Assembly (NCBI RefSeq): GCF_900167055.1
Contig: NZ_FUXP01000007.1
Location: 61,451-125,450, forward strand
Direction: 5' to 3'
Origin: Lysobacter spongiicola DSM 21749
Lineage (GTDB): Bacteria > Pseudomonadota > Gammaproteobacteria > Xanthomonadales > Xanthomonadaceae
Length of the DNA stretch: 64,000 nt
The translations under genes and the position numbers were made by a program. The notes below the pieces were generated by a model. The model worked only from the letters and a program-made list of their open reading frames with translations. It had not been told where the DNA came from and ran no database searches. Of this stretch, positions 16,944 to 25,591 are shown one piece after another (position 1 is the first letter of the stretch; the number at the start of each line of letters is the position of its first letter).

Positions 16944-18133
16944 CCAGGGCGATCCAGCGACAGCCGCCGTGCCATCCAGCCCAGGGTCGGCCCCTGCACG
17001 ATGCTGGAGACCAGCACCACGAAAAACACGATGTTGAAGATCGACTGTGCGCCCTCCACGCCGGCGACGATGGGGAAGGTCGCCAGCACGATCGGCACCG
17101 CGCCCCTCAGGCCGGCCCACGAGACAAACAGCTTCTCGCGCCAGCCGTAGGCCCGGAATGGGGCGAGGCACAGGAAGACGCTCAAAGGCCGTGCGACCAG
17201 CATCAGCACCGCGGTGACCGCCAGGCCCGGGCCGGCGACGTCGAGCAGCTCGGTCGGGTAGACCAGCAGGCCCAGGGTCAGGAACATCACCACCTGCGCC
17301 AGCCAGGCAAGGCCATCCTGGAACAGGGAGACGGTCTCCTTGTCGGGGAACTCGCGATGACCGGCGACGATGCCGGCCACGTAGCAGGCGAGGAAGCCGC
17401 TGCCGCCGATCAGTCCCGCCAAGCCATAGCCCAGCAGGGCGACCGCGATCGACACCACCAGTGCCAGCCCGCCGACGTGCAGTTGGGCCCGCCGCAGCAA
17501 CATCGGCATGCCGACGCCGATGCCGTAGCCCACGCCGGCGCCGACGGCCATCTGCAGCATGAAGTCCGGCACCAGTGCCGCGACCGACGTATCGGGCGTG
17601 GCGATCAGCAGCAGCACGGCGCCGACCAGGAAGATCGCCATCGGATCGTTGGAGCCGGATTCCAGCTCGATCAGGCCGCGCACCTCGTCGCGCAGCGGCA
17701 GGCGGCTGGAGCGCAGGATGGCGAAGACCGCCGCCGCATCCGTCGATGCGATGACCGAGCCCAGCAGGAAGCCCTGCAGGGGCGTGAACGCAAACAGCCA
17801 CATCGCCGAGATGGCGACCACGCCCGCGCTCACCAGCACACCAACGGTGGCCAGCACCAGCGCCGGCACCGTCGCGCGCCGCACGCTCTTCCAGTGCGTG
17901 TCCAGGCCGCCCGAGAACAGGATGAAGACCAGGCACAGCACGCCCACGCCCTGGGCGGCGGCATGGTCTTCGAAGTTGATGCCACCCGGGCCGTCGGCAC
18001 CCGCCAGCATCCCCAGGCCCAGGAAGCCGAGCAACGCCGGCAGGCCGAAGCGGCTGGAGAAACTGCCCGCCATCACGGTCAGCATCAGCAACAGCCCGAC
18101 GACGAACAGCAGGAGCTCGGAGGAGGTGTTCAA
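16940..18133 (-). CDS. NhaP-type cation/proton antiporter, short form (397 aa)
   Basis: About 12 membrane segments span the protein. The CPA1 signatures STDAAAVFAILRSS and ELESGSNDPMAIF (the ion-binding ND pair) and WAGLRGAVPIVLA are present. It resembles the potassium/proton antiporter NhaP2/CvrA but stops right after the membrane domain (LGWMARRLSLDRPG), lacking the cytoplasmic TrkA-C domain of full-length NhaP2 (about 570 residues). It exchanges K+ or Na+ for protons at the inner membrane. It is bracketed by two toxin-antitoxin loci. Confidence 0.9.
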   Translation of the reverse strand: MNTSSELLLFVVGLLLMLTVMAGSFSSRFGLPALLGFLGLGMLAGADGPGGINFEDHAAAQGVGVLCLVFILFSGGLDTHWKSVRRATVPALVLATVGVLVSAGVVAISAMWLFAFTPLQGFLLGSVIASTDAAAVFAILRSSRLPLRDEVRGLIELESGSNDPMAIFLVGAVLLLIATPDTSVAALVPDFMLQMAVGAGVGYGIGVGMPMLLRRAQLHVGGLALVVSIAVALLGYGLAGLIGGSGFLACYVAGIVAGHREFPDKETVSLFQDGLAWLAQVVMFLTLGLLVYPTELLDVAGPGLAVTAVLMLVARPLSVFLCLAPFRAYGWREKLFVSWAGLRGAVPIVLATFPIVAGVEGAQSIFNIVFFVVLVSSIVQGPTLGWMARRLSLDRPG

Positions 18134-18208
18134 GTGTCGGGGTGTCTGGGGAGGGGGCGGGGCTGCAATGGTATTACCGCGGCTGTCTGGCCCGCGGCAT
18201 TGTTCTAT

Positions 18209-18229
18209 CTATAACTCTAAGTGTTATAG
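18209..18229. promoter_or_regulatory. Palindromic operator before the second TA locus
   Basis: CTATAAC (18209-18215) and GTTATAG (18223-18229) form a perfect 7-bp inverted repeat around TCTAAGT, ending seven bases before the toxin ATG. The AT-rich arms could overlap the -10 region. It is the likely binding site of the downstream HTH antitoxin. Confidence 0.6.
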
Positions 18230-18236
18230 TCACGTC

Positions 18237-18626
18237 ATGAAACGGATCTTCATGACCCGCGCGTTTGTGCGGTGGCTGCGCAGGAGCGCGGTATCGGAAG
18301 CGGCGCTATCGGTTGCGGTCGCGGAAATGTCGGCTGGCCTCGTAGATGCGGATCTCGGCGGGAGCGTAGTCAAGAAGCGGGTCCCCATCGCCGGCCGGGG
18401 CAAGCGTGGCGGTGCAAGGACGTTGGTAGCGACCAACCGTGGTGATCGATGGTTCTTCGTGTTCGGGTTCGAAAAGAACGAACGGAGCAGCATCACGCGG
18501 CGCGAGCTTGAAGCCCTGCAGGCTCTGGCGAGGACCTTGCTGGATCTGTCGGCTGCCGAATTGGACGCTCAAGTGACACAACAGCTACTCAAGGAAATTC
18601 CCCATGACCAAGGCGCGAACCACTAG
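18237..18626 (+). CDS. RelE-superfamily toxin, HigB-2-like (129 aa)
   Basis: ATG 18237 starts MKRIFMTRAFVRWLRR. Diagnostic stretches are LVDADLGGSVVKKRVPIAG, GKRGGARTLVATNRGDRWFF and VFGFEKNERSSITRRELEAL, all matching the HigB-2/RelE group of mRNA-cleaving toxins. The frame overlaps the antitoxin start by 23 bases, giving tight coupling. A toxin-first order and an upstream palindrome fit a type II system. Confidence 0.9.
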   Translation: MKRIFMTRAFVRWLRRSAVSEAALSVAVAEMSAGLVDADLGGSVVKKRVPIAGRGKRGGARTLVATNRGDRWFFVFGFEKNERSSITRRELEALQALARTLLDLSAAELDAQVTQQLLKEIPHDQGANH

Positions 18627-18924
18627 CCGCATCCTGGACGAGGTCCACGAGACCGCGCAGGATTTCCATGCTGCGGCTTTCATCGATGCGCGGCGCATGC
18701 GTGAATTCGATGCGCTTTGCCTCGCGCCGGTTGCAGACTGGCCCGCCGAACGCATCCGCGAGCTGCGGTCGCGCCATCGGCTGAGCCAGGTGGTGTTCGC
18801 TGGCGTGCTCAACACCAGCGCTTCTACCGTGCGGCAATGGGAGATTGGAGCCAAGCGGCCGAGCGGTCCATCACTGAAACTGCTGGACCTGATCGACCGC
18901 AAGGGGCTGGAAGTACTGCTTTGA
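18604..18924 (+). CDS. HTH-type antitoxin, HigA-2-like (106 aa)
   Basis: MTKARTTSRILDEVHETAQD is a toxin-binding N-terminal arm. The HTH follows: RELRSRHRLSQVVFAGVLNT and SASTVRQWEIGAKRPSGPSL, ending LLDLIDRKGLEVLL, typical of HigA-2/antitoxins of RelE toxins. It binds the toxin and should repress the operon via 18209-18229. Confidence 0.92.
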   Translation: MTKARTTSRILDEVHETAQDFHAAAFIDARRMREFDALCLAPVADWPAERIRELRSRHRLSQVVFAGVLNTSASTVRQWEIGAKRPSGPSLKLLDLIDRKGLEVLL

Positions 18925-18960
18925 GAGATCCGTGTCCCGTTGACCAGCAGGCGCGTCCCC

Positions 18961-20208
18961 CTACAGCACCGCCCGCAGGATGAAGAAGAAGATCACCGAC
19001 AGCACGGCGCCGGCGGGCACGGTGATCAGCCACGACAGGAAGATGTTGCGGATCACGGTGAGGTTGATCGCCGAGATGCCGCGGGCCATGCCCACGCCGA
19101 GGACGGCGCCCACCAGGGTGTGCGTGGTCGAGATCGGCAGGCCGGTGCTGGAGGCGAGCACGATGGTGCTGGCCGCCGACATTTCGGCGGCAAACCCACG
19201 GCTCGGGGTCAGCGCGGTGATCTGGGTGCCGACGGTCTGCATCACCTGGCGGCCGTAGGTGGCCAGGCCCAGCACGATGCCGCCGCCGCCCAGCAGCAGC
19301 ACCCATGGGGACACCGCCGACTCGCCTTCGACCAGGCCGGTCGTGGCGACGGAGATCACCGCTGCCACCGGGCCCACGGCGTTGGCGACGTCGTTGGAGC
19401 CGTGTGCGAAGGCCATCGAGCAGGCGGTGATCACCATCAGCACGCCGAAAATGCGCTCCACGGTGGCGAAGCGGAACTTGCGATCAGCGGCCGGGTCGAC
19501 CTTGATGCGGTCGATGATGAACTTGCCCGCCACCGCGACGATGATCGAAATGACCGTGGCGATGGCCACGTTCTGCGACGTCGTCAGGTCCAGCCCGACA
19601 TGCTTCAGCCCCTTGGTGAGCGTCATCATCACCACCAGGAAGGCGGCGACGAGCATGTAGACCGGCACCCAGCGGCGGGCGCGCTCGATGGGGTCGGCCC
19701 GGTCGAGGATCAGCATCTGCACGGTGCGGAAGATGACGAAGGCGATCACGCCGGAGACCAGCGGCGACACCACCCAGCTCATCACGATCTGGCCGACCTT
19801 GCCCCATTGCACCGCCTCCATGCCGATGCCGACCGCGGCGAAGCCAACGATGGCGCCGATGATGGAGTGGGTCGTCGAGACCGGCCAGCCGAACTTCGAG
19901 GCCACGTTCAGCCATACCGCGGCGGCCAGCAGCGAGGCGAGCATGCCGTAGATCATCAGTTCCGGCGTGCCGCTCAACAGGCTGGCATCGACGATGCCGC
20001 TGCGGATGGTCGAGGTGACGTTGCCGCCTGCCAGCACCGCGCCGGCGAACTCGAACACCGCGGCGATGATCACCGCCTGCTTGAAGCTGATCGCCTTGGC
20101 GCCGGTGGAGGTGGCCATGGCGTTGGCGACGTCGTTGGCGCCGATCGCCCAGGCCATGTAAAGGCCGAAGACCGCGGCCAGCGCGATGTAGAGGGTCATC
20201 TGGTCCAT
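18961..20208 (-). CDS. pit: Low-affinity inorganic phosphate transporter, Pit family (415 aa)
   Basis: The two Pit repeats are visible: AIGANDVANAMATSTGAKAI near residue 20 and AHGSNDVANAVGPVAAVISV near 265, each with the GxNDVAN signature, and VSTTHSIIGA / ISTTHTLVGAVLG as the paired second motifs. About 11 membrane segments are present. It imports metal-phosphate with protons. It sits ten bases downstream of the PhoU-like gene, so the two form an operon, the usual pit-accessory arrangement. Confidence 0.95.
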   Translation of the reverse strand: MDQMTLYIALAAVFGLYMAWAIGANDVANAMATSTGAKAISFKQAVIIAAVFEFAGAVLAGGNVTSTIRSGIVDASLLSGTPELMIYGMLASLLAAAVWLNVASKFGWPVSTTHSIIGAIVGFAAVGIGMEAVQWGKVGQIVMSWVVSPLVSGVIAFVIFRTVQMLILDRADPIERARRWVPVYMLVAAFLVVMMTLTKGLKHVGLDLTTSQNVAIATVISIIVAVAGKFIIDRIKVDPAADRKFRFATVERIFGVLMVITACSMAFAHGSNDVANAVGPVAAVISVATTGLVEGESAVSPWVLLLGGGGIVLGLATYGRQVMQTVGTQITALTPSRGFAAEMSAASTIVLASSTGLPISTTHTLVGAVLGVGMARGISAINLTVIRNIFLSWLITVPAGAVLSVIFFFILRAVL

Positions 20209-20218
20209 GGTCCGGTCC

Positions 20219-20896
20219 TCAGCGGGCGAGCAGGCGTTGCAGGCGGCTGCCCACGCGCTGGGCGTAGTCCCCGACCTCGCCGATCCACTCGATGGCCTGG
20301 TACATGAACACCACGTCGACCGGCGGCAGGTCCTTTTCGCGCACGAACAGGGCGGCGCGGACTTCGGCCTGCAGCTGGTCGGTATCGTCCTCGATGGCGT
20401 CGAGCTGGCCGATCATCTCTTCCACCACCTCCACCGCTGCGCCGCGGAAGCCGGTCTCGAACAGTTCGTCGAGCTCGGAGACGCTGCGCTCGGCCTGGTC
20501 GACGGCGTCGATGCAGCGGCGCACCAGCTTCATCAACGGCTCGCCGATCTCGGTGGGGAAAGCCATGTGCCGGCCGATGACGATGCCGGAGACATCCTTG
20601 GCGGTGTTGGCCACCCGGTCCTGGACCATCAACAGGTCGAGCAGGTCGGCGCGCGCCACCGGCATCCAGAGGTTGTCGGGCAGGTTCAGGCGCACGCTCT
20701 TCTTCATGTCGTCCGCGGATTGCTCCTTGGCGACGATCTGGTCGCGCGATGCCGTCGCGGCGTCCCAGTCGCTGCGCAGTACGGCCTCCATGAACGGCAC
20801 GAGCTCACGCGCGCAGGCCGCGGCTTCCCGGAAGTGCTTCTGCAGCGGGCGGACCGGCGATCGGCCGAAAAGACTGGCGACGAAGCTGTTAGCCAT
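20219..20896 (-). CDS. PhoU-like Pit accessory protein (TIGR00153/DUF47, 225 aa)
   Basis: An all-helical protein starting MANSFVASLFGRSPVRPLQK, with SADDMKKSVRLNLPDNLWMP and DRVANTAKDVSGIVIGRHM, the conserved core of the TIGR00153 family. It is located directly upstream of pit. Members are thought to regulate Pit transport, by analogy with PhoU for the Pst system. No PhoB-box-like sequence was noticed upstream. Confidence 0.92.
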   Translation of the reverse strand: MANSFVASLFGRSPVRPLQKHFREAAACARELVPFMEAVLRSDWDAATASRDQIVAKEQSADDMKKSVRLNLPDNLWMPVARADLLDLLMVQDRVANTAKDVSGIVIGRHMAFPTEIGEPLMKLVRRCIDAVDQAERSVSELDELFETGFRGAAVEVVEEMIGQLDAIEDDTDQLQAEVRAALFVREKDLPPVDVVFMYQAIEWIGEVGDYAQRVGSRLQRLLAR

Positions 20897-21041
20897 GTGG
20901 GGGTCCCTTGGAGTGGTGGCCGGCAGGCGCGCCGGCTGTCATCAGGGCGTAATTATCAACGAAAGCACGGGCCGGTTGGGCCGGCCCCGCCCTGGTGGGA
21001 CCCCCGGGGCTCAGTCGCGGTCCGGCGGGGGTTGGCCGCGG

Positions 21042-21521
21042 TCACCCGCGCCGCGCCGCTTCGATCGCGGCGATGTCGATCTTGCGCATCGTCATCATCG
21101 CGTCGAAGGCACGTTTGGCCGCCGCCGGGTCAGGGTCGGTGATCGCCGCGATGAGGACGCGCGGGGTGATCTGCCAGGACAGGCCCCACTTGTCCTTGCA
21201 CCAGCCGCACTCGCTCTCCTGTCCGCCGTTGCCGACGATCGCGTTCCACAGGCGGTCGGTCTCCGCCTGGTGGTCGGTGGCGACCTGGAAGGAAAAGGCC
21301 TCGCTGTGCTTGAACGCGGGGCCGCCGTTCAACCCGAGGCAGGGGATGCCCATCACGGTGAACTGCACGGTCAGGACGTCGCCCTGTTGGCCGGCGGGGT
21401 AGTCGCCGGGCGCGTGATGCACGGCATCGACCGAGCTGTCGGGGAAGGTTTCGGCGTAGAACCTGGCGGCTTCCAGCGCATCGCCTTCGTACCACAGGCA
21501 GATCGTGTTCTTGGTAATCAT
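21042..21521 (-). CDS. VOC-family protein, PhnB/3-demethylubiquinone methyltransferase-like fold (159 aa)
   Basis: ATG 21521 has GAGGAG correctly spaced upstream; earlier frame extension lacks one. MITKNTICLWYEGDALEAAR, GLNGGPAFKHSEAFSFQVA and ECGWCKDKWGLSWQITPRVL are the signature blocks of the PF06983 group. Despite the old '3-demethylubiquinone-9 methyltransferase' label, these are small metal-site glyoxalase-fold proteins of unknown reaction. Confidence 0.9.
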   Translation of the reverse strand: MITKNTICLWYEGDALEAARFYAETFPDSSVDAVHHAPGDYPAGQQGDVLTVQFTVMGIPCLGLNGGPAFKHSEAFSFQVATDHQAETDRLWNAIVGNGGQESECGWCKDKWGLSWQITPRVLIAAITDPDPAAAKRAFDAMMTMRKIDIAAIEAARRG

Positions 21522-21753
21522 GCGGTGTCTCCTCGGGGTTGCCGGGGCGGGCGGGGCGCCCGCGTATCCTGATCGACGAGCGAAGGGCCCGGAAATCGAC
21601 ACACGGGCGGTAGTGCTGCTCGATACTCAATATTGCGTGCTGGCGGCCGATAAGGACCGCAGGACATGGACTTTCGACCAGCCGCGCCGGATCCGCGCTT
21701 GCCGGGTACTTCCCGCCGCGCGCATCACCTGCCACGAAGGGTTCCAAGCCTCC

Positions 21754-22965
21754 ATGCCTCCGCACCACCTGCCGTTCGATACCACCTATACCTCGCCCTA
21801 CCGAGAGGCGATGGAGCGCGGTCACGCGCGCCTGTTGTTCGGGCCGGCGCTGGAGGCGGGGTTCCGCGACGCCCAGTACCTCACGAACCTGGCCTGGATG
21901 CGTTGGGTATCGTGGATCGGCATTGCGACCTACCTCGCGTTCGTGGCCATCGATCTGGCCACCATCCCGCTGCAGGCTTCTCGCTGGACGGCGGCCATCC
22001 GCCTCCTGCTGATCGTTCCGACCCTCGTCGTCGCCCTGGCGGTCAGCTATCGCACCGCAAGCCGCGCGGTGCTGACGCCGGTGGTCTTCCTGACCGCCAC
22101 GGTCGTCGGGTGCGGCACCGTCGGGATCGTGGTGCTGTCACTGGCGCTGGGTGCTCCCGTGCCGTACGAGGGCACGCTGCTGCTGCCCTTCGTCATCCAC
22201 CTGCTGCTCGGCCTGCCGTGGCGCCAGGCGCTGGGGTCCAACCTCATCGCGCTGGCGATGTTCGTGGTGCTGGTACCGCTGGTCCAGCCCGACCGCATGA
22301 TCCTGACCTACCAGCTGTCGTACATGCTGCTGGCCAACGTGTTGGGGGCGTGGGGCGGCTATGCCCTGGAGCACCGGGCCCGCGCCAGCTTCCTGACGGC
22401 CGGGCTGCTGTCGGAGCTGGCCGAGCGCGACGGGCTGACCGGAATACACAACCGTCGCAGCTTCAATGACCACCTGGAGCGCGTCTGGAAACAGGCCGCG
22501 CGCGAGGGTGGCAACGTCGGACTGGCCCTGATCGACGTCGACCATTTCAAGCAGTTCAACGACCGGCATGGCCACGGCGAAGGCGACGCCGCGCTGCGTG
22601 CCGTGGCCGATGTGCTGGGCGCGCACGCGAACCGCCCGCTGGACCTGGCCGCCCGTTATGGCGGCGAGGAGTTCGCGCTGATCTGGTACGACCCCCAGCC
22701 CGACCAGTTGCACGCCATGGGTGAACGCGTGCGCCGCGACATCGCCGCGCTCGAGCTGCATGCGGCGGACGCGCGGATCGATCCCATCACGGTCAGTGCG
22801 GGCGTCGCCGTGCTGCGCCCGCGCGACATCCCGCGCCATACGGACCTGCTGCGCGCGGCCGATATCGCCCTGTACCAGGCCAAGCACGGGGGGCGCGACC
22901 GCGTCGTGGTGCTGTCGCACCCTGCCCCGGGGGAGCTCCGCTTCCCCGGAACACCTGTCTCCTGA
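21754..22965 (+). CDS. Membrane diguanylate cyclase (GGDEF, 403 aa)
   Basis: ATG 21754 begins a soluble ~45-residue stretch, then six membrane segments between about 48 and 205. The GGDEF domain follows, with RDGLTGIHNRRSFNDHLERV and the active site GGEEF at 303-307. An RxxD inhibitory I-site (RPLD, 294-297) lies five residues before it, so product inhibition by cyclic-di-GMP is likely. The membrane part has no recognised sensor motif. It is transcribed alone and converges with the next gene. Confidence 0.9.
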   Translation: MPPHHLPFDTTYTSPYREAMERGHARLLFGPALEAGFRDAQYLTNLAWMRWVSWIGIATYLAFVAIDLATIPLQASRWTAAIRLLLIVPTLVVALAVSYRTASRAVLTPVVFLTATVVGCGTVGIVVLSLALGAPVPYEGTLLLPFVIHLLLGLPWRQALGSNLIALAMFVVLVPLVQPDRMILTYQLSYMLLANVLGAWGGYALEHRARASFLTAGLLSELAERDGLTGIHNRRSFNDHLERVWKQAAREGGNVGLALIDVDHFKQFNDRHGHGEGDAALRAVADVLGAHANRPLDLAARYGGEEFALIWYDPQPDQLHAMGERVRRDIAALELHAADARIDPITVSAGVAVLRPRDIPRHTDLLRAADIALYQAKHGGRDRVVVLSHPAPGELRFPGTPVS

Positions 22966-22977
22966 AAGCCTGGGCGG

Positions 22978-25476
22978 CTACTGCAGTCGTTCCGCCAGGT
23001 CCGTCAGAAGTGCCGATAGCGATGCTCGGCGTTGGGAGTCGCGGCCTTCGGCATCGGAGGCACTGGACACCGAACCGGCAAGCGCCTGCAGTCGGTTGGC
23101 AAGGGCGCGGTCCGCGGTCGGCGCAGGGCCCGCCAGCGCGGTGCGGGCAGCGTCCAGCGCCGACCGCAGCTCGGCCTCCAGACCAGCGTCGAGCGAGCCG
23201 CTGCGCGCGAGCTGGTCGACATAGGCTTTGGCCACCACCGGCGACGCCGGCCAGGTGACCGCGAACTGCTGCTGCGGGTTGAACACGGCGTCCCCGGCAG
23301 CCAGCGCGGCGGCGGTGATCTCGTTCCCGGTGATGTGCTCGCTCGGCTCCAGCGCCAGCACGTCCAGCCCGCGGGTGATCTCGGTGCCGTAGATGCGCCC
23401 CTTGTAGTGGTACGCCGACCAGAACCCGCCGGTGATCAGTTTCTCGGCATCGACCGGGCCGCGGTCGAAATAGGCGATCTCGAACGGGTTGGCAGAATCG
23501 GTGAAGTCGATGACCGACAGCCCGCCCTGGTACCAGGCTTGGACGAACAGGTCGCGGCCCGGGACCGGCACGACCGAACCGTTGTGGGCGACGCAGTTCT
23601 CGGTCACCGTCTGCGGCGCCGGCAGCTTGAAGTAGCTGCGGAAGACCAGCTTGCCGTCGACGATATCGTAGATGGCGTCCGCGCCGTAGTTGCGCGGGTC
23701 CGACGCCCGGCAGCGCGGGCGCGAGCCGCCGCCCCATTCGTCGGTGAAGATGACCTTGGTGCCATCGTTGTTGAAGGTGGCCGAGTGCCAGTAGGCGAAG
23801 CCGGGGTCGATCACCGCGTCGATGCGCGTGGGCTTCATCGGGTCGGTGATGTCGAACAGGATGCCGTTGCCCGAACAGGCGCCTGCCGCGATGTTGCCTT
23901 CCGGGAACACCGTGATGTCATGGCAGTGGTCGGTCTTGTTGGTTTCCTGGGTCTGATCGCCGTGGTCTCCGCCGCGCCACAGGCCGGCCAATGTGCCGGT
24001 TTCGTCGTCGGCGAAGACCGCCGGGCTGTCGATGATCCGGGCCCTGGAAGGGTCGGCGACGGGGATCTCGATGACGTCGATGCGGAACAGCGCGGTGCGC
24101 TGGTCGCCAGCGAGCTCGTCGACGCAGCGCTCCAGCTCGTCCTGCTCGCGGACCGAGGCGGTGCCGGAGTTGTAGACCACGATGCGCTCCTCGTCGCTGG
24201 AGACCACCGAGTGGGTATGCGAACCACGGCAGGTCTGCACGGCACCGACTTGCTTCGGCCGCGCAAGGTCGCTGATGTCGAAGATGCGCAGGCCGCGGAA
24301 GCGCTCCTTCGAGACGTCCTCGATGACGCCTTGCAGGCCGCAGTCCAGCCGGCCGCGGGTTTCCTCGACCGACATAAGCAGGAGATCTCCGACGATGGAC
24401 ACGTCACCCTGGCCGCCTGGGCACACGACGGAGCTCGCCAGCGTCGGCACACCGTCGGCCCCCAGCCGGTAGGCGTTGAAGCCGTGGTAGTTGCCGACCA
24501 CCAGCACGTCCCCTGAGAACGCCATGTCGGTGTTGGCAAAGCTCAGCAGCCCACGCCGCGCCTTGCCGGTGGACTCGCCCTTGTAGCGCTTGAACGCCTG
24601 GTCGCGCTGTTGCTTGGCGAGCGCTTCTTCGTCCTTTTCCTTCTCGTCCTCGTCCTTCTCGGGCTCGAGCGGCAGCCCGGCCGGGTTCTCGGGGTCGAAG
24701 AATCCCGCGGGCTTCGGCAGCGAAGCGACCAGCCGCAGGTTCTCGATGGCTTCCCCGGCGTCACGGAAGCCGGCGGCCAGGCCGGTGCGCGGATCGCTGC
24801 CGACGTCGGCCAGCAGGGCGCTCATGCGCTCGATCTCGGCGGCCTGGTCGTTGCTGACGTCGTTGACGAACTCGAACAGCGTCGGGTCGTAGGCCGAGCC
24901 GGACTGCTCCAGCAGGTCCTCGACCATCTCCAGCGCACCGGCGTGGTGGCTGATCATCAGTTGCAGGAACTGGCGGTCGAAATCGGAGCCCTCGGCGTTG
25001 GCCAGTGCCGCCATGTCTTCCGGCGACACCATGCCGGCCATCGCGTGCGACCCGTGCATGGCCGCGTGCGCCTGCGGATCCGGCACGCGTTCGCCGCGCT
25101 CGGCCAGCCATTGCTGCATGAACTTGATCTCGTCGCGCTGCGAGGCCTCGATGCGCCCGGCCGCTTCGATCAGCGTGGGCGAGTTGGTCCGCTCGCCGAC
25201 CAGTGCCGCGAGCTCCAGCGCCTGGTGGTGGTGGGGAATCATGTCCTGCATGAAGCGCACGTCCGCCTGCGAATAGCGGGAGCCGGCGATCTGCACCGCA
25301 TCGTCGGGGGTGAGCACGCGCGGATCCGCGCCGGGCGCACCGGGGTTGACGATGCTGACCTGCGCCATGGCCGGCGTGAACGGCGCGGCCAGCAGGATGG
25401 CGAGCAGGAGGGGCGGACGCACACGCAGGGCTCGTGCATGTGGCGAAGCAGTGGGCGCAATCCGCGATCGGGTCAT
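22978..25476 (-). CDS. Secreted DUF305-LVIVD beta-propeller fusion protein (832 aa)
   Basis: ATG 25476 is preferred over the longer frame; a signal peptide (LLLAILLAAPFTPAMAQ) follows. Two DUF305 helical units carry the hallmark histidines QDMIPHHHQALELAAL and LMISHHAGALEMVEDLL. DUF305 proteins are copper-associated. An acidic/lysine-rich linker (EPEKDEDEKEKDEEAL) leads into a ~430-residue LVIVD-type propeller with repeats such as FRGLRIFDISDLARPKQVG and QGGLSVIDFTDSANPFEIAY. The C-terminus is a short helical domain. A periplasmic or surface role is expected; the substrate or ligand is unknown. Confidence 0.85.
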   Translation of the reverse strand: MTRSRIAPTASPHARALRVRPPLLLAILLAAPFTPAMAQVSIVNPGAPGADPRVLTPDDAVQIAGSRYSQADVRFMQDMIPHHHQALELAALVGERTNSPTLIEAAGRIEASQRDEIKFMQQWLAERGERVPDPQAHAAMHGSHAMAGMVSPEDMAALANAEGSDFDRQFLQLMISHHAGALEMVEDLLEQSGSAYDPTLFEFVNDVSNDQAAEIERMSALLADVGSDPRTGLAAGFRDAGEAIENLRLVASLPKPAGFFDPENPAGLPLEPEKDEDEKEKDEEALAKQQRDQAFKRYKGESTGKARRGLLSFANTDMAFSGDVLVVGNYHGFNAYRLGADGVPTLASSVVCPGGQGDVSIVGDLLLMSVEETRGRLDCGLQGVIEDVSKERFRGLRIFDISDLARPKQVGAVQTCRGSHTHSVVSSDEERIVVYNSGTASVREQDELERCVDELAGDQRTALFRIDVIEIPVADPSRARIIDSPAVFADDETGTLAGLWRGGDHGDQTQETNKTDHCHDITVFPEGNIAAGACSGNGILFDITDPMKPTRIDAVIDPGFAYWHSATFNNDGTKVIFTDEWGGGSRPRCRASDPRNYGADAIYDIVDGKLVFRSYFKLPAPQTVTENCVAHNGSVVPVPGRDLFVQAWYQGGLSVIDFTDSANPFEIAYFDRGPVDAEKLITGGFWSAYHYKGRIYGTEITRGLDVLALEPSEHITGNEITAAALAAGDAVFNPQQQFAVTWPASPVVAKAYVDQLARSGSLDAGLEAELRSALDAARTALAGPAPTADRALANRLQALAGSVSSASDAEGRDSQRRASLSALLTDLAERLQ

Positions 25477-25591
25477 CGATGGGTTCCTGTGGCCGGGACG
25501 AAGGTGACGCACGATGCGTCGGGCCTTGCGAATCTAGCAGAGGCGGCAGCGGTGGCTTCGGCCCCGGTTCTACGGCACGCTTCCGCGCACC

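Noticed and set aside
18940..20307. Plus-strand frame of 455 codons rich in His, Asp and Gly
   Set aside because: It is the complement of the Pit transporter; the His/Asp richness comes from reverse-reading GC-rich codons.
20960..21030. GC-rich inverted repeat downstream of the PhoU-like start
   Set aside because: The arms (GGGCCGG/CCGGCCC) lack a T-tract and occur in very GC-rich sequence, so a terminator or operator call is not justified.
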